Source: Paenibacillus maysiensis | Lineage (GTDB): Bacteria > Bacillota > Bacilli > Paenibacillales > Paenibacillaceae | Reading direction: 5' to 3' | DNA length: 49,599 nt | NCBI RefSeq assembly: GCF_000520815.1 | Contig: NZ_ASRY01000189.1 | Location: forward strand, 1 to 49,599 | Part shown: positions 1-10,320 of the stretch, one piece after another | Position numbering within the stretch: position 1 is the stretch's first letter | How the letters are laid out: the number at the start of each line of letters is the position of its first letter | The notes under the pieces: generated by a model | What the model was told of the DNA's origin: nothing | The model's input: only the letters and a program-made list of their open reading frames with translations | The model's database searches: none | Translations under genes and position numbers: made by a program

Positions 1-417
1 AAGATTAGCCAAAGCGATATGGATGAGAAGCAGCCCATGCACCGTATGCCAATTTCCAAGCGGATTATCGGTGGGCTCCATCCATATATTATTGAGCACA
101 AGAACCGCAAAGCTAATAATGTTAAGCAGCAATACCGCAAATTCCGACCGCTGATAGCGTGAGAGAATTAAAGAAATCAGGACCAAAATAAATGAAAACA
201 GAAATAAAAAATCGTAGGTTACGAAAATAGGAAGATGTCCTTCGTTCCAGGTTCTTATCCCCATATATACAAGCTGGAGCACAAGCACGACAGCAAGAAG
301 CCCTGTACCTGTCCGTTTGGCACTCGCATTACGGCGAATGCCATCCGAGAATACAAACAGAAGGCTCAGGGCAAAAACGTAAATCATCGAATCATATATA
401 AGCGTGCCTAAAGTCAC
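1..417 (-). CDS. hemX: HemX/CcsA-like membrane protein, 3' part missing (window edge)
   Basis: Reading the minus strand from a GTG at 417, 139 codons stay open to the window edge, so the C-terminus is missing. The start follows the hemA stop by 16 bases and has a GGCGGGTGAG ribosome binding site. The translation is strongly hydrophobic, with about four membrane segments visible (for example around SMIYVFALSLLFVF and VTYDFLFLFSFILVLISL). This is the topology of the HemX/CcsA cytochrome c assembly-like family. In Bacillus hemX directly follows hemA, and its product lowers the amount of glutamyl-tRNA reductase. The assignment rests on position plus topology; no catalytic motif lies in the visible part. 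Confidence 0.75.
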   Translation of the reverse strand, partial: MTLGTLIYDSMIYVFALSLLFVFSDGIRRNASAKRTGTGLLAVVLVLQLVYMGIRTWNEGHLPIFVTYDFLFLFSFILVLISLILSRYQRSEFAVLLLNIISFAVLVLNNIWMEPTDNPLGNWHTVHGLLLIHIALANL

Positions 418-433
418 GTCCACTCACCCGCCT

Positions 434-1828
434 TTACAGGCCAGCCGGCGCAAACGACGCTGGCGAGGCTTGGGCCTGACCAGATTTTTCATGAATACCG
501 GCCTCCGGTTTCATTAACGCGGATGCATCGCTTTTATCTACTTTCTGAGCGGCGTCCTCCAAACGATCCTCCAGAGCAAAAATGTGGCTAAACAGTTCAA
601 GCGCCTCATCCCCCTGCTTTTGGACAGCCAGTTCCTTCACCGAATTGATCGGATCATGCATCATCTGGTTCAGCATGCTCTTCGTCAAGCGGCTAATCAC
701 TTTGCGTTGTCGTTCATCCAACTCGGGAAGCTTGTTGAACAAGCTTTCGAGCGTATCCTGATGCACGGACTCTGCTTTTTCCTGTAAAGCACGAATCACC
801 GGACGCACTCCCATCGTTTTTAACCATTGATAAAACTCGCCAAGTTCTCCTTCGATCATGTGCTCAATTTTGGCAGCCTCGGTGCGACGCATTTCCAAAT
901 TGCTCTCCACGATGCCTTCCAGATCATCAATATCGTAGAGAAAAACATTCTGCAATTCACCAATAGCCGGGTCCAAATCACGTGGAACCGCAATATCAAT
1001 CATAAATAAAGGACGGGACCGACGACGTTTCATACTCGCTTCAACCCGCTCGCGATCCAGAATATATCCTTGTGCACCTGTGGAGCTAATGACAATGTCC
1101 ACATCCGCCAACCGGTTCATACCTCCCTCCATCGTGACCGGCGTTCCGTGAAACTTGGAAGCCAAATCTTCCGCTCTGGATAAAGTCCGGTTCGCCACAA
1201 TGACCTCGGCTGCTCCCCCGCTATACAAATGCTTAACGGTAAGCTCGCTCATTTTACCCGCGCCGAGAATCAGCACCTTCTTATCGGTAAACATCCCGAA
1301 AATCCGTTTACCCAGCTCAACTGCTGCATAGCTGACGGATACGGCGCTTTCTCCAATGGACGTCTCCGAATGGGCACGCTTGCCCAATGTGACGGCCTGC
1401 TTAAACAGCATATTAAACCACGTTGCTGTAATTTTCTGGGATTGAGCCTGAAGAAAAGCGTTTTTCACCTGTCCCAAAATTTGTGTTTCCCCGATTACCA
1501 TAGAATCCAGACCACAAGTCACACGGAACAAATGCCGGATCGCCTGCTCGTCCTCATATATATATAGATGCTGTGTAAATTGATCGCGAGGAATGCCGAA
1601 CCATTGCTCCATAAAACTGCGTATAAAATAACCGCACATGTGAAGGCGGTCCACCACGACATATATTTCAGTCCGATTGCAGGTTGCGACAATTACGCCC
1701 TCCAACACACTTTTGGTGAGTTTGAGTTGTTCCAGCGCTTTTGGCAAATCTTGTTCTGCAAATGTAAAACGCTCTCTGACTTCCACAGGCGCCGTACGAT
1801 AATTCAACCCAACAACGACGATGTGCAT
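434..1828 (-). CDS. hemA: Glutamyl-tRNA reductase HemA
   Basis: Catalyses NADPH-dependent reduction of glutamyl-tRNA(Glu) to glutamate-1-semialdehyde, the first committed step of C5-pathway heme synthesis, in the cytoplasm. The 464-residue protein has the N-terminal catalytic domain with the nucleophile Cys50 in ATCNRTE, a Rossmann NADPH site (LILGAGKMSEL, about residues 186-196), and a helical C-terminal dimerisation region with HDPINSVKEL. Length is close to the Bacillus enzyme. The start has AGGTGA upstream. hemX follows after 16 bases, so the two are probably cotranscribed. The last 40 or so residues are low-complexity (QAQASPASFAPAGL) and look non-essential. Confidence 0.97.
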   Translation of the reverse strand: MHIVVVGLNYRTAPVEVRERFTFAEQDLPKALEQLKLTKSVLEGVIVATCNRTEIYVVVDRLHMCGYFIRSFMEQWFGIPRDQFTQHLYIYEDEQAIRHLFRVTCGLDSMVIGETQILGQVKNAFLQAQSQKITATWFNMLFKQAVTLGKRAHSETSIGESAVSVSYAAVELGKRIFGMFTDKKVLILGAGKMSELTVKHLYSGGAAEVIVANRTLSRAEDLASKFHGTPVTMEGGMNRLADVDIVISSTGAQGYILDRERVEASMKRRRSRPLFMIDIAVPRDLDPAIGELQNVFLYDIDDLEGIVESNLEMRRTEAAKIEHMIEGELGEFYQWLKTMGVRPVIRALQEKAESVHQDTLESLFNKLPELDERQRKVISRLTKSMLNQMMHDPINSVKELAVQKQGDEALELFSHIFALEDRLEDAAQKVDKSDASALMKPEAGIHEKSGQAQASPASFAPAGL

Positions 1829-1887
1829 TGCAAATTCACCTGCCTAAACTGTAATAAGAATAACCACTGTTATCATAAACTATGTTA

Positions 1888-1896
1888 ATTATATCA
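1888..1896 (-). promoter_or_regulatory. Extended -10 promoter candidate for hemA
   Basis: On the minus strand TGA is followed directly by TATAAT, an extended -10 element, about 60 bases upstream of the hemA start. No good -35 hexamer lies at 17 bases, as is common for extended -10 promoters. It would let hemA be transcribed independently of the lon-engB genes. Confidence 0.5.
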
Positions 1897-1994
1897 CAGA
1901 AGTCCGAATCTCCTCCGGCTGTTTTATGAATTGTTTATGAAAATTGGATGGCAAACTCGAACATCCAATACATCTGTATCGTTTGATATAATTT

Positions 1995-2062
1995 GAGCCA
2001 TTTTCAAAGCAAATAACCATGGATTAAATCCATGGTTATCATATGGGACGCGCAAATGGCTC
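1995..2062. repeat. Nested perfect inverted repeats between engB and hemA
   Basis: An inner dyad at 2013-2039 has 13-base arms (ATAACCATGGATT and its exact complement) around one base. An outer dyad pairs GAGCCATTT at 1995-2003 with AAATGGCTC at 2054-2062. As RNA it would form one long two-part hairpin. No U-tract follows on either strand, so it is not a standard intrinsic terminator. Confidence 0.7.
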
Positions 2063-2081
2063 CATTGAAAACAATTTATAC

Positions 2082-2180
2082 TCATTCTGTGTGCTTGCAC
2101 TCCGGTGTCTCTACCTGAAGTTCTTCCAACCCACGAACCAGCTTCTTCGCATATGTCTTTTCCGATAAAGTGCTCTCCAT
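2082..2180 (-). CDS. Small ORF of 32 residues between engB and hemA, function unknown
   Basis: ATG at 2180 to TGA at 2082, beginning 14 bases after the engB stop, with a well-spaced GAAGAAGGACG ribosome binding site. The product starts MESTLSEKTYAKKLVRG and continues with an acidic LEELQVETPE stretch ending in CKHTE. It is hydrophilic, with one cysteine and no membrane segment, probably one amphipathic helix. The ribosome binding site and position in the operon favour real translation. I do not recognise a family. Codon-level conservation in relatives would settle it. Confidence 0.5.
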   Translation of the reverse strand: MESTLSEKTYAKKLVRGLEELQVETPECKHTE

Positions 2181-2194
2181 GAACGTCCTTCTTC

Positions 2195-2809
2195 TTAGAT
2201 TTCCGGTTGCTCCTCGTCTTCGTCATTCTCAATATAGCTGGAGATGACCGACCATAGCTCGTCCTTACCCATGCCTTCTTCAGATGAAAAGGGGATAAAC
2301 AAACCCCCGGGAAGTATTCCGAGTTCCTGCTTGATTACTTTATAATGCTTTTCCCGCCGTGTTTTGGGGATTTTATCTGCCTTCGTGCCTACAACGCATA
2401 CCGGAAGCCCATGATGGCGCAGCCAGTCATGCATCATAATATCATCCTTGGATGGCGGATGGCGCAAATCGACCATTTGAAGCACCAGCTTGAGCGGCTC
2501 CCGTTCCAGCAAATACGACTCAATCATTTGTCCCCAGGCTTTGCGAGACGTTTTGGATACCTTTGCGTAGCCATAACCCGGAAAATCGACGAAATAGAGA
2601 TCATCATTAATCCGGTAATAATTGAGCTGCTGTGTTTTCCCCGGTGTAGAGCTGGTGCGCGCCAAGTTTTTACGACTAATCAATCGATTAATCAGTGACG
2701 ACTTCCCTACATTGGAACGCCCTGCCAGAGCAATCTCCGGCAAAGCGTCCACAGGGAACTGATCGGGGCCAACCGCGCTAATAATAAATTCTGCTTTTGT
2801 TACTTTCAT
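2195..2809 (-). CDS. engB: Ribosome-biogenesis GTPase EngB (YsxC/YihA)
   Basis: An essential GTPase needed late in 50S ribosomal subunit assembly. The 204-residue protein has all G motifs: G1 GRSNVGKSS at about residues 30-38, TPGKTQ for switch I, G3 DFPGYGYA, G4 GTKADK, and G5 in FSSEEG. It follows lon by 18 bases on the same strand, as in Bacillus, and an AAGGACACA site precedes the ATG. The C-terminus ends in an acidic tail ([10 protein letters not shown]). Confidence 0.97.
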   Translation of the reverse strand: MKVTKAEFIISAVGPDQFPVDALPEIALAGRSNVGKSSLINRLISRKNLARTSSTPGKTQQLNYYRINDDLYFVDFPGYGYAKVSKTSRKAWGQMIESYLLEREPLKLVLQMVDLRHPPSKDDIMMHDWLRHHGLPVCVVGTKADKIPKTRREKHYKVIKQELGILPGGLFIPFSSEEGMGKDELWSVISSYIENDEDEEQPEI

Positions 2810-2827
2810 TGTGTCCTTAATTCCTCT

Positions 2828-5164
2828 CTAATGTACCCTTGCCTGCTCAACCAAAGCATGCTTTAGCACCTGATCCATATGGGCAACGGGAACAAATTCA
2901 ACATCCTGCCTGATACTGTCGGGAATATCCTTTAAATCCCGTTCATTATCCTTGGGAAGCAGAATTTTTTTATAGCCTGCCCGGTGGGCTGCCAGCGACT
3001 TCTCTTTTAATCCACCAATCGGCAGCACACGGCCGCGCAGGGTAATTTCCCCCGTCATAGCCACATCCTTGGATACATGACGGTTGGTCAGAGCTGAAAT
3101 CAATGCTGTAGCAATGGTAATTCCCGCCGATGGTCCATCCTTCGGAATCGCTCCCTCCGGAATGTGGATATGAATATCATTTTTCTCATAAAAGTCCGTA
3201 GCAATGCCCAGCTCAACCGCTTTGGAGCGAGTGTAGCTAAATGCAGCCTGCGCGGATTCCTTCATAACGTCTCCCAGCTTACCTGTAAGAATCAGCTTAC
3301 CGCTGCCGGGTACGACCGTCACTTCAATCATCAGCGTTTCACCGCCGACCTCTGTCCACGCCAAGCCTGTAACCGTACCAATCTGGTCTTCCAGCTCCGC
3401 TACACCGTAACGGAATTTGGCGACGCCTAAATAATCCTTCAGATTGTCCGGTGTAATTTGAATCGGGCCTTCTCCACCGGATACCACTGACTTCGCAGCC
3501 TTGCGGCATAGAGAAGCCATTTGCTGTTCGAGATTCCGCACGCCGGATTCACGGGTATATTCACGGATGACACGCAGCAGCGTATCCTCCCCGATGTCCA
3601 GTTGCTCCTCTTTCAAGCCGTGCTCTCTCTTCTGCTTGGGCAGTAGATAACGATTGGCGATTTCGAGCTTTTCCAGCTCGGTGTAACCCGGAATATACAA
3701 TGTCTCCATCCGGTCCATCAGCGGACGCGGGATGTTGTGCGCAGCATTGGCTGTCGTCACGAACATCACATTGGACAAATCGAAGGGCAGCTCGACAAAA
3801 TGGTCACTGAACGTATTGTTCTGTTCGGGATCAAGCACCTCCAGCAGTGCCGCCGAAGGGTCACCACGAAAATCCGAAGCCATTTTATCAATCTCATCCA
3901 GCAAAAAGACCGGATTAGACGTTCCAGCCGTCTTCATTCCCTGAATGATGCGACCTGGCATCGCGCCTACATAAGTCCGGCGATGACCGCGAATTTCCGC
4001 TTCATCCCGCACGCCCCCGAGCGAGATGCGGACAAATTCTCTCCCCATGGACTTCGCGATGGAACGAGCCAGTGAGGTCTTGCCCACCCCCGGTGGACCT
4101 ACGAGACACAGAATTGGCCCCTTAATGGTCTTCACCAGCTTGCGTACAGCAAGATACTCCAGCACCCGTTCCTTCGGCTTATCCAGTCCATAGTGATCAT
4201 CATTCAGTATCTCTTCAGCCTTGACGATATCCAGATCATCATCCGTAAACTTGTTCCATGGCAAGCTTAACAGCCAATCGACGTAATTACGGATCACTCC
4301 GCCCTCGGCAGAGCTTGCAGGCATCTTCTCCAGACGGTCGATTTCCTTCTCGACCTTCTCCTTCACATGAGCGGGCAGCTCCAGCTCACTTAACTGATTG
4401 CGCAGTTCTTCTACTTCTCCTGCGCGACCTTCCTTCTCGCCAAGCTCTTTCTGGATCGCCTTCATTTGCTCACGCAGGTAATACTCCTTCTGCGTTTTCT
4501 CCATCTGTTTCTTCACGCGCTGGTTAATTTTACGTTCCAGCTCCAGTACCTCACGCTCGTTATTCAAAATATCCAGAAGCTTCTCCAGACGTTGAGTTAC
4601 GTCGATCGTCTCCAGAATATCCTGCTTTTCCTTAATTTTGAGCGTAAGATGGCTTGTAATCACGTCAGCCAGCCGTCCGGGCTCCTCAATGTCGGATACC
4701 GCTGCGAGAGTTTCAGGAGTTACCTTTTTGGACAAGTTGATATAATGCTCGAACTGGGTCAAAACAGTACGCATGAGCGCATCCGTCTCGGGGTGCACGT
4801 TTTCTGCCTCATGCAGCTCCTTTGCCAGTACCTCGTAATATTCCTCATTGTCCGTATATTGAATAATCTCGGCACGTTCCAGCCCTTCCACCAGCACCCG
4901 AATCGTTCCGTTGGGAAGCTTGAGCATCTGGCGCACTTTGGCCACCGTGCCGACTCGAAAAATATCCTCTTGTGCGGGTTCTTCAATATTCACTTCTGAT
5001 TGAGAACACAGGAGAATCAAATTATCTTCAACCATCGCTTTTTCCAAAGCCTTGACCGATTTTTCCCGGCCCACATCGAGATGCAGAACCATGCTCGGGT
5101 AGACCAGAAGTCCTCTTAAAGGCAGCAAAGGAAAACGACGACCTTTTGTCTTGTTGGGTCCCAT
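2828..5164 (-). CDS. lon: ATP-dependent protease Lon (LonA)
   Basis: Cytoplasmic AAA+ serine protease that degrades misfolded and regulatory proteins. The domain order is a substrate-binding N-domain ([14 protein letters not shown]), a coiled-coil middle, an AAA+ module with Walker [10 protein letters not shown] and Walker B LLDEIDK, then the protease domain. The catalytic dyad is Ser679 in PKDGPSAG and Lys722 in GGLKEKS, in numbering from the chosen start. I chose the ATG at 5164 over the longer frame start at 5230. GGAGGTG lies just upstream of it, the product is then 778 residues like Bacillus LonA, and the predicted promoter (5231-5260) would start transcription inside the longer frame. 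Confidence 0.97.
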   Translation of the reverse strand: MGPNKTKGRRFPLLPLRGLLVYPSMVLHLDVGREKSVKALEKAMVEDNLILLCSQSEVNIEEPAQEDIFRVGTVAKVRQMLKLPNGTIRVLVEGLERAEIIQYTDNEEYYEVLAKELHEAENVHPETDALMRTVLTQFEHYINLSKKVTPETLAAVSDIEEPGRLADVITSHLTLKIKEKQDILETIDVTQRLEKLLDILNNEREVLELERKINQRVKKQMEKTQKEYYLREQMKAIQKELGEKEGRAGEVEELRNQLSELELPAHVKEKVEKEIDRLEKMPASSAEGGVIRNYVDWLLSLPWNKFTDDDLDIVKAEEILNDDHYGLDKPKERVLEYLAVRKLVKTIKGPILCLVGPPGVGKTSLARSIAKSMGREFVRISLGGVRDEAEIRGHRRTYVGAMPGRIIQGMKTAGTSNPVFLLDEIDKMASDFRGDPSAALLEVLDPEQNNTFSDHFVELPFDLSNVMFVTTANAAHNIPRPLMDRMETLYIPGYTELEKLEIANRYLLPKQKREHGLKEEQLDIGEDTLLRVIREYTRESGVRNLEQQMASLCRKAAKSVVSGGEGPIQITPDNLKDYLGVAKFRYGVAELEDQIGTVTGLAWTEVGGETLMIEVTVVPGSGKLILTGKLGDVMKESAQAAFSYTRSKAVELGIATDFYEKNDIHIHIPEGAIPKDGPSAGITIATALISALTNRHVSKDVAMTGEITLRGRVLPIGGLKEKSLAAHRAGYKKILLPKDNERDLKDIPDSIRQDVEFVPVAHMDQVLKHALVEQARVH

Positions 5165-5230
5165 CGCTTTCGCACCTCCAGTGATTCTCAGGTTCCGGAT
5201 TTTACAATCCTTCACGTTGTTATCTTTCAT

Positions 5231-5260
5231 ATTTTATCAAATGTTTTATGAAAAAACCAA
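5231..5260 (-). promoter_or_regulatory. Sigma-A promoter candidate for lon
   Basis: Minus-strand TTGGTT, an 18-base spacer, then TAAAAT preceded by TGA (extended -10). The predicted transcript start near 5224 lies upstream of the GGAGGTG site of lon. No tandem CtsR heptads were seen here. Confidence 0.5.
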
Positions 5261-5275
5261 TGAAAGGGTAGTTCA

Positions 5276-7003
5276 TTAGCAAGATCCTGTGTCCGATATC
5301 GTCCCGTTATGCGTCCCATCGGCCTGTAACAGGGAAGATTGGGATGGGCGAAAAGTCTCAATTGGCGCGTGCACAGGTAAATCTGGCGTCAATTCCTCTC
5401 CAAATACGTGCCGGAATACTTCCGTAACCGACTGCACCGGAATAACTTTCAAGCCTTCAATGCTGTCAAAAAGAGACTGCCAGTTGTCCTGCGGAATGAT
5501 CACCTTTTTAGCCCCTGCCTGAAAAGCAGCCTCAACCTTGGCTAATACGCCGCCAATCGGTTTAACACGCCCGTGAATGCTAACCTCTCCGGTCATCGCA
5601 ATTTCGTGATCCACCGGAATTCCCCGCATTGCGGAAGCAATAGCTGTTGCCATTGCAATGCCTGCCGACGGGCCATCTACCGGTGTTCCTCCGGGGAAAT
5701 TAATATGCAAATCGTAATTCGGCGGCGATAAACCGAGTGTACGCAAAACGGTCAATACATTTTCTACAGAGCCTTTGGCCATACTTTTACGCCGTAGCGT
5801 ACGGGAGCCACCGCCAATCTCTTCCTCATCAACCACACCCGTAATATTATAGGTTCCCTTTCCCGCAGGAACCGGAACTGCTGTAACCTCAATCTCCAGC
5901 AGCATGCCCATATTCGGGCCATATACGGCCAAACCATTAACAAATCCGATTTGTGAAATACCTGGTATTTTCCGGTCAGGACGCGGTTGAATTTGGCTGC
6001 TGCCTGCTACCCATTCCACATCCGAAGCGTTTAGACGTTCCCGTTTCTCCGTAAGTGCCAATCCAGCAGCAAGCTGAATCATATTGACGGCCTCCCGGCC
6101 ATTTGTGGCGTAACGCTGTACTACTTCAACCGCCTCCGGGCAAGGACCGAAGCCCAGCTTGTGGACGGCATCCTCAGCAATACGAGCAATTTCCTGCGGC
6201 TGGAGAGCACGGAAAAAAATTTCCATGCACCGGGAACGAATGGCAGGCGGCAGCTCATGCGGCGAACGGGTCGTCGCACCTACCAAACGGAAATCGGCAG
6301 GCAAACCATTTTGAAAAATATCATGGATATAAGCAGGAGTATTCGAATCCTCCGAGTTGTAGTATGCGCTCTCCAAAAATACTTTACGATCCTCCAATAC
6401 TTTCAACAACTTATTCATCTGTGTAGGGTGCAGCTCGCCAATTTCATCAATGAACAGCATGCCACCATGTGCCTTCGTTACAGCTCCGGGCTTGGGCTGC
6501 GGAATACCCGCCACCCCCATCGCTCCAGCACCCTGATAAATCGGATCATGCACCGAACCAATCAACGGGTCTGCAATACCCCGCTCGTCAAAACGGGCAG
6601 TCGTCGCATCAATCTCCGTGAATTTGGCGTCTCCCTTGAACGGGGAGGATAGGTTTTTCTTAGCCTCTTCCAGCACCACGCGCGCAGCAGCCGTCTTGCC
6701 CACTCCTGGTGGGCCATAAATAATAACATGCTGGGGGTTCGCACTGCATAACGCTGCCTTGAGCGCACGCAGTCCGTCCTTCTGACCGACAATATCCTGT
6801 AATGTGGCGGGACGAGTGCGTTCAGCCAGCGGTTTGGTTAATGAAATGGAACGCAGTTTGCGCAGTTTATCCAGTTCCTTGCGGGATTCCCGGTCCACTG
6901 CGCTGCGGTTCGTCTTCTGACTCCGCAAAAGGTTCCAGAAATACAGACCGATGACAATCCCAAAAAACATTTGCACCAACAACAAAATCATAGTAAAGTC
7001 CAT
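5276..7003 (-). CDS. lonB: LonB, membrane-anchored Lon-type protease
   Basis: Sporulation-associated Lon paralogue, forespore-expressed in Bacillus subtilis. A single N-terminal membrane segment (about residues 3-20, MILLLVQMFFGIVIGLYFW) replaces the Lon N-domain. It is followed by AAA+ with Walker [13 protein letters not shown] and Walker B MLFIDEIGEL, and a Lon protease domain with the catalytic Ser in DGPSAGIAMA and Lys in GGVLAKVEAA. The ATG at 7003 is preferred over 7024 because ACGGAGGAAATACG precedes it. The product is 575 residues against about 550 in Bacillus; the excess is a Ser/Gln-rich C-terminal tail. It lies upstream of lon, as in Bacillus. Confidence 0.95.
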   Translation of the reverse strand: MDFTMILLLVQMFFGIVIGLYFWNLLRSQKTNRSAVDRESRKELDKLRKLRSISLTKPLAERTRPATLQDIVGQKDGLRALKAALCSANPQHVIIYGPPGVGKTAAARVVLEEAKKNLSSPFKGDAKFTEIDATTARFDERGIADPLIGSVHDPIYQGAGAMGVAGIPQPKPGAVTKAHGGMLFIDEIGELHPTQMNKLLKVLEDRKVFLESAYYNSEDSNTPAYIHDIFQNGLPADFRLVGATTRSPHELPPAIRSRCMEIFFRALQPQEIARIAEDAVHKLGFGPCPEAVEVVQRYATNGREAVNMIQLAAGLALTEKRERLNASDVEWVAGSSQIQPRPDRKIPGISQIGFVNGLAVYGPNMGMLLEIEVTAVPVPAGKGTYNITGVVDEEEIGGGSRTLRRKSMAKGSVENVLTVLRTLGLSPPNYDLHINFPGGTPVDGPSAGIAMATAIASAMRGIPVDHEIAMTGEVSIHGRVKPIGGVLAKVEAAFQAGAKKVIIPQDNWQSLFDSIEGLKVIPVQSVTEVFRHVFGEELTPDLPVHAPIETFRPSQSSLLQADGTHNGTISDTGSC

Positions 7004-7068
7004 CGTATTTCCTCCGTTTCTCATCTCAGCATTTTGAAAAATGCCGCTAAAATGCCGTCTATGAAAAA

Positions 7069-7097
7069 CAGTATTTCCTTTTCCTCAATAGCTAAAC
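7069..7097 (-). promoter_or_regulatory. SigmaF-like promoter candidate for lonB
   Basis: Minus strand GTTTA, 14 bases, then GGAAATACTG. This matches the sigmaF pattern GYWTA with a spacer near 15 then GGNRANANTW, except for the last base and one spacer base. It lies about 65 bases upstream of the chosen lonB start. lonB is sigmaF-dependent in Bacillus subtilis, which supports the reading. Confidence 0.4.
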
Positions 7098-7128
7098 GGC
7101 AGTCTTCCAAAAGATCAGAGAGAAAATA

Positions 7129-7179
7129 CAAAAACACCGTGAAGAACAGTTCTGTAGCAGAGCTGCCCTCCACGGCGTT
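7129..7179 (-). terminator. Intrinsic terminator after ispG
   Basis: On the minus strand AACGCCGTG (7179-7171) pairs with CACGGTGTT (7141-7133) and runs into a U-rich end. It lies about 50 bases past the ispG stop. It separates ispG from lonB, consistent with lonB having its own promoter. Confidence 0.6.
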
Positions 7180-7231
7180 TAAATGATGGCAATAGAATAT
7201 GATTATGCCTCTTTATGGGAATCGATTTTGC

Positions 7232-8350
7232 CTATACCTTCTCGGCTGTATGACGTTCCTCGCGACCCGGAATTTTACCCGTCTCTTCATACGCCTTGAC
7301 GATGATGTCAATTTCTTTTTTCAATTCGTCAACCATGTCAGCCTCGGGAACTTTGCGAATCATTTTTCCGTAACGGAACAGAAGTCCTTCCCCGCGCGCT
7401 CCGGCAATCCCGATGTCGGCTTCCTTGGCTTCCCCCGGGCCGTTCACCGCGCAACCCAGTACCGACACTTTAATCGGCACCTTGATTTTCGCAATATAGT
7501 CCTCGACTTCGTTGGCAATTGAGAACAGATCAATATCCAGACGTCCACAAGTCGGACAGGAAATCAAAGTCGCAGCATTCGTGATCAGCCCAAAGGTTTT
7601 GAGCAGTTCCCGCGCAACCTTCACTTCTTCCACTGGATCGGCACTCAGCGAAATACGCATGGTCGAGCCAATGCCCGCTGCCAGCAAGGCACCCATTCCC
7701 GCTGCACTCTTAACGGTTCCGGTAAAGAGCGTACCCGCTTCGGTAATACCCAAATGTAGCGGATATCTGATGATTTCGGCTGCCTTCGTATAAGCAGCAA
7801 TCGCCATAGGCACGTCAGATGCTTTCAGCGACACGATAATATCGTGAAAATCAAGCTCTTCCAGTATACCGATATGATACAGTGCGCTTTCTACCATCGC
7901 TTCTGGCGTAGGATAGCCGTACTTATCCAGCAAATGCTGTTCCAATGACCCGGCATTCACACCAATCCGAATCGGAATTCCCTTTTCCTTGCATGCCTTA
8001 ACAACAGCTTCCACTTTTTCACGACGACCAATGTTGCCGGGATTGATACGAACCTTGTCAATTCCGTTTTCAATCGCCAGCAGAGCCAGCTTGTGATTAA
8101 AATGAATATCCGCTACGAGCGGAATATGGATCTGTTTTTTAATTTCCTTAATGGCAGCCGCAGCTTCCTCATTGTTGACGGTGACCCGTACAAGTTGGCA
8201 ACCCGCCTCTTCCAAACGGAGAATTTCAGCGACGGTAGCTTCCACATCTGCTGTTTTGGTTGTACACATGCTTTGGATGATGACTTCATTGCTGCCGCCA
8301 ATCGTCAGATTCCCGACTTTAACGGGACGTGTGTCTTGTCTTAAGAACAT
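7232..8350 (-). CDS. ispG: 4-hydroxy-3-methylbut-2-enyl diphosphate synthase (flavodoxin) IspG
   Basis: Seventh step of the MEP isoprenoid pathway: converts MEcPP to HMBPP using a [4Fe-4S] cluster. A TIM barrel begins at [13 protein letters not shown], and the C-terminal cluster domain has CPTCG and [10 protein letters not shown], which supply the cysteines. The chosen ATG at 8350 gives 372 residues and starts close to the conserved TRPVKVG block. The longer frame start at 8389 adds 13 residues without family support. Its place between clpX and lonB differs from Bacillus subtilis, where ispG lies elsewhere. Confidence 0.95.
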   Translation of the reverse strand: MFLRQDTRPVKVGNLTIGGSNEVIIQSMCTTKTADVEATVAEILRLEEAGCQLVRVTVNNEEAAAAIKEIKKQIHIPLVADIHFNHKLALLAIENGIDKVRINPGNIGRREKVEAVVKACKEKGIPIRIGVNAGSLEQHLLDKYGYPTPEAMVESALYHIGILEELDFHDIIVSLKASDVPMAIAAYTKAAEIIRYPLHLGITEAGTLFTGTVKSAAGMGALLAAGIGSTMRISLSADPVEEVKVARELLKTFGLITNAATLISCPTCGRLDIDLFSIANEVEDYIAKIKVPIKVSVLGCAVNGPGEAKEADIGIAGARGEGLLFRYGKMIRKVPEADMVDELKKEIDIIVKAYEETGKIPGREERHTAEKV

Positions 8351-8460
8351 GTACTTTTCTCTCCCATTAACGCCAAACCTCCACCCCATAAAACCTCATA
8401 TGGGTTTAGTGAAGTGGAGATCCGGCTTCTCATGTTTTAGAGATCGCGAAGTATCAATCC

Positions 8461-9717
8461 TTAGGCGCTCTCTTCTTGTTTTTTATCCTTATCTGTACCA
8501 CCGAGTTCCGGTGCGATTTTATCTTTTACAACTTGCTCATTGATGACGCAAGTCGTGATATCATCACGGGAAGGAACCTCATACATCACATCCAGCATAA
8601 TGCCTTCAATGATCGCACGAAGACCACGGGCACCCGTGTTACGCTTGATAGCTTCACGGGCAATGGCTTCCAGAGCATCTTGCTTAAACTCCAAAGTAAC
8701 ATTATCCAGTTCAAGCATCTTCTGATACTGCTTGACTAACGCATTTTTCGGCTCAGACAAAATACGAACCAATGTGTTCTCATCAAGCGGCTCCAGCGTA
8801 GAAATAACCGGCAAACGTCCTACAAACTCCGGAATCAGACCGAATTTCAAAAGATCTTCAGGCAATACCATAGAAGTATATTCACCCGGTTTCAAATCCT
8901 TTTGATCTGTAGTCGCATTAAAGCCGATGACTTTCTTGCCAACACGACGTTTGATCATTTGCTCCAGACCGTCAAAGGCACCGCCGCAAATGAACAGGAT
9001 GTTCGTGGTATCAATTTGAATGAACTCTTGATGAGGATGCTTACGACCACCTTGTGGAGGTACAGAAGCAACCGTGCCTTCCAAAATTTTAAGCAATGCC
9101 TGCTGTACACCTTCACCCGATACATCACGTGTAATGGACGGGTTTTCGGATTTGCGGGCTACTTTATCAATTTCGTCGATGTAGATAATGCCGCGTTCAG
9201 CTTTTTCCACATCATAATCGGCAGCTTGAATCAATTTCAGCAAAATGTTTTCAACGTCTTCGCCCACATAACCCGCTTCCGTAAGGGAAGTAGCATCTGC
9301 GATGGCAAAAGGAACGTTCAAAATTTTAGCCATGGTTTGCGCAAGCAACGTTTTACCTGAACCTGTAGGTCCAAGCATCAAAATGTTACTTTTTTGCAGT
9401 TCCACATCATCAATTTTGTTTTGCGTATTAATACGTTTGTAGTGGTTATACACCGCTACGGACAATGATTTTTTCGCTTGATCCTGACCAATTACATATT
9501 GATCGAGAATGTCACGGATTTGCATTGGTTTCGGAATGTCTTTCAGATCTACTTCTTCCTCATGACCCAGTTCTTCTTCCACGATTTCCGTGCACAACTC
9601 AATGCATTCGTCACATATATATACGCCTGGTCCGGCAACTAGCTTACGAACCTGATCCTGAGATTTACCGCAAAAGGAACATTTCAGTTGTCCTTTTTCA
9701 TCATTAAATTTAAACAT
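8461..9717 (-). CDS. clpX: ATP-dependent Clp protease ATP-binding subunit ClpX
   Basis: AAA+ unfoldase that feeds substrates to ClpP. The N-terminal zinc-binding domain has CSFCGK and CDECIELC. The AAA+ module has Walker A GPTGSGKT and Walker [10 protein letters not shown], followed by sensor-2 GARGLRAI and the ClpP-docking region around [17 protein letters not shown]. The protein has 418 residues, normal for the family, with AAAGGGGTGG upstream of the ATG. It starts 12 bases after the clpP stop, so the two are probably cotranscribed. Confidence 0.97.
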   Translation of the reverse strand: MFKFNDEKGQLKCSFCGKSQDQVRKLVAGPGVYICDECIELCTEIVEEELGHEEEVDLKDIPKPMQIRDILDQYVIGQDQAKKSLSVAVYNHYKRINTQNKIDDVELQKSNILMLGPTGSGKTLLAQTMAKILNVPFAIADATSLTEAGYVGEDVENILLKLIQAADYDVEKAERGIIYIDEIDKVARKSENPSITRDVSGEGVQQALLKILEGTVASVPPQGGRKHPHQEFIQIDTTNILFICGGAFDGLEQMIKRRVGKKVIGFNATTDQKDLKPGEYTSMVLPEDLLKFGLIPEFVGRLPVISTLEPLDENTLVRILSEPKNALVKQYQKMLELDNVTLEFKQDALEAIAREAIKRNTGARGLRAIIEGIMLDVMYEVPSRDDITTCVINEQVVKDKIAPELGGTDKDKKQEESA

Positions 9718-9729
9718 AGAGCCACCCCT

Positions 9730-10320
9730 TTACAGATTAATCGGTCTAGACAGCACCTGGTCAATGATACCGTATGCTCTTGCCTCTTCCGCTTCCATGA
9801 AGAAATCCCGGTCAGTATCACGTTCGATTTTTTCGAGGGGCTGACCCGTACGCTCTACATAGATTTGATTCAGCTTGGCACGCGTTTTGAGAATCCAGTC
9901 CGCATGGATCAGCATATCGGAGGCTTGCCCCTGAATGCCACCCAACGGCTGATGGATCATGACTTCGCTGTTGGTAAGCGCATATCTCTTGCCTGGAGCA
10001 CCTGCTGTGAGCAGCAAAGAGCCCATACTGGCAGCCATGCCTACACAGATCGTCGATACATCCGGCTTAATGAATTGCATTGTATCATATATACCCATGC
10101 CCGCAGTTACAGAACCGCCCGGCGAGTTAATGTACAAATTAATATCCTTCTCCGGATCTTCCGCAGAAAGGAACAATAGCTGTGCAATGACGAGATTGGC
10201 GACATCGTCATCAATCGGGCCACTCAGGAAAATGATGCGATCCTTAAGCAACCGCGAGTAAATATCGTAAGATCGTTCTCCTCGATTCGTTTGTTCCACA
10301 ACCATAGGGACGAGACTCAT
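9730..10320 (-). CDS. clpP: ATP-dependent Clp protease proteolytic subunit ClpP
   Basis: Barrel-forming serine protease partner of ClpX and ClpC. The catalytic triad is visible: Ser98 in GMAASMGS, His123 in VMIHQP, Asp172 in RDFFM. The ATG at 10320 gives 196 residues, the family length; the longer frame from 10365 adds 15 unlikely residues. AAGAGGTTGG precedes the chosen start. In Bacillus subtilis clpP is remote from clpX; here the two are adjacent. Confidence 0.97.
   Translation of the reverse strand: MSLVPMVVEQTNRGERSYDIYSRLLKDRIIFLSGPIDDDVANLVIAQLLFLSAEDPEKDINLYINSPGGSVTAGMGIYDTMQFIKPDVSTICVGMAASMGSLLLTAGAPGKRYALTNSEVMIHQPLGGIQGQASDMLIHADWILKTRAKLNQIYVERTGQPLEKIERDTDRDFFMEAEEARAYGIIDQVLSRPINL

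Noticed and set aside
1924..2232. 102-codon ORF on the minus strand overlapping the end of engB
   Set aside because: It runs through the nested hairpin, has no ribosome binding site and no family resemblance. The 32-codon ORF in another frame (2082-2180) has the good ribosome binding site.
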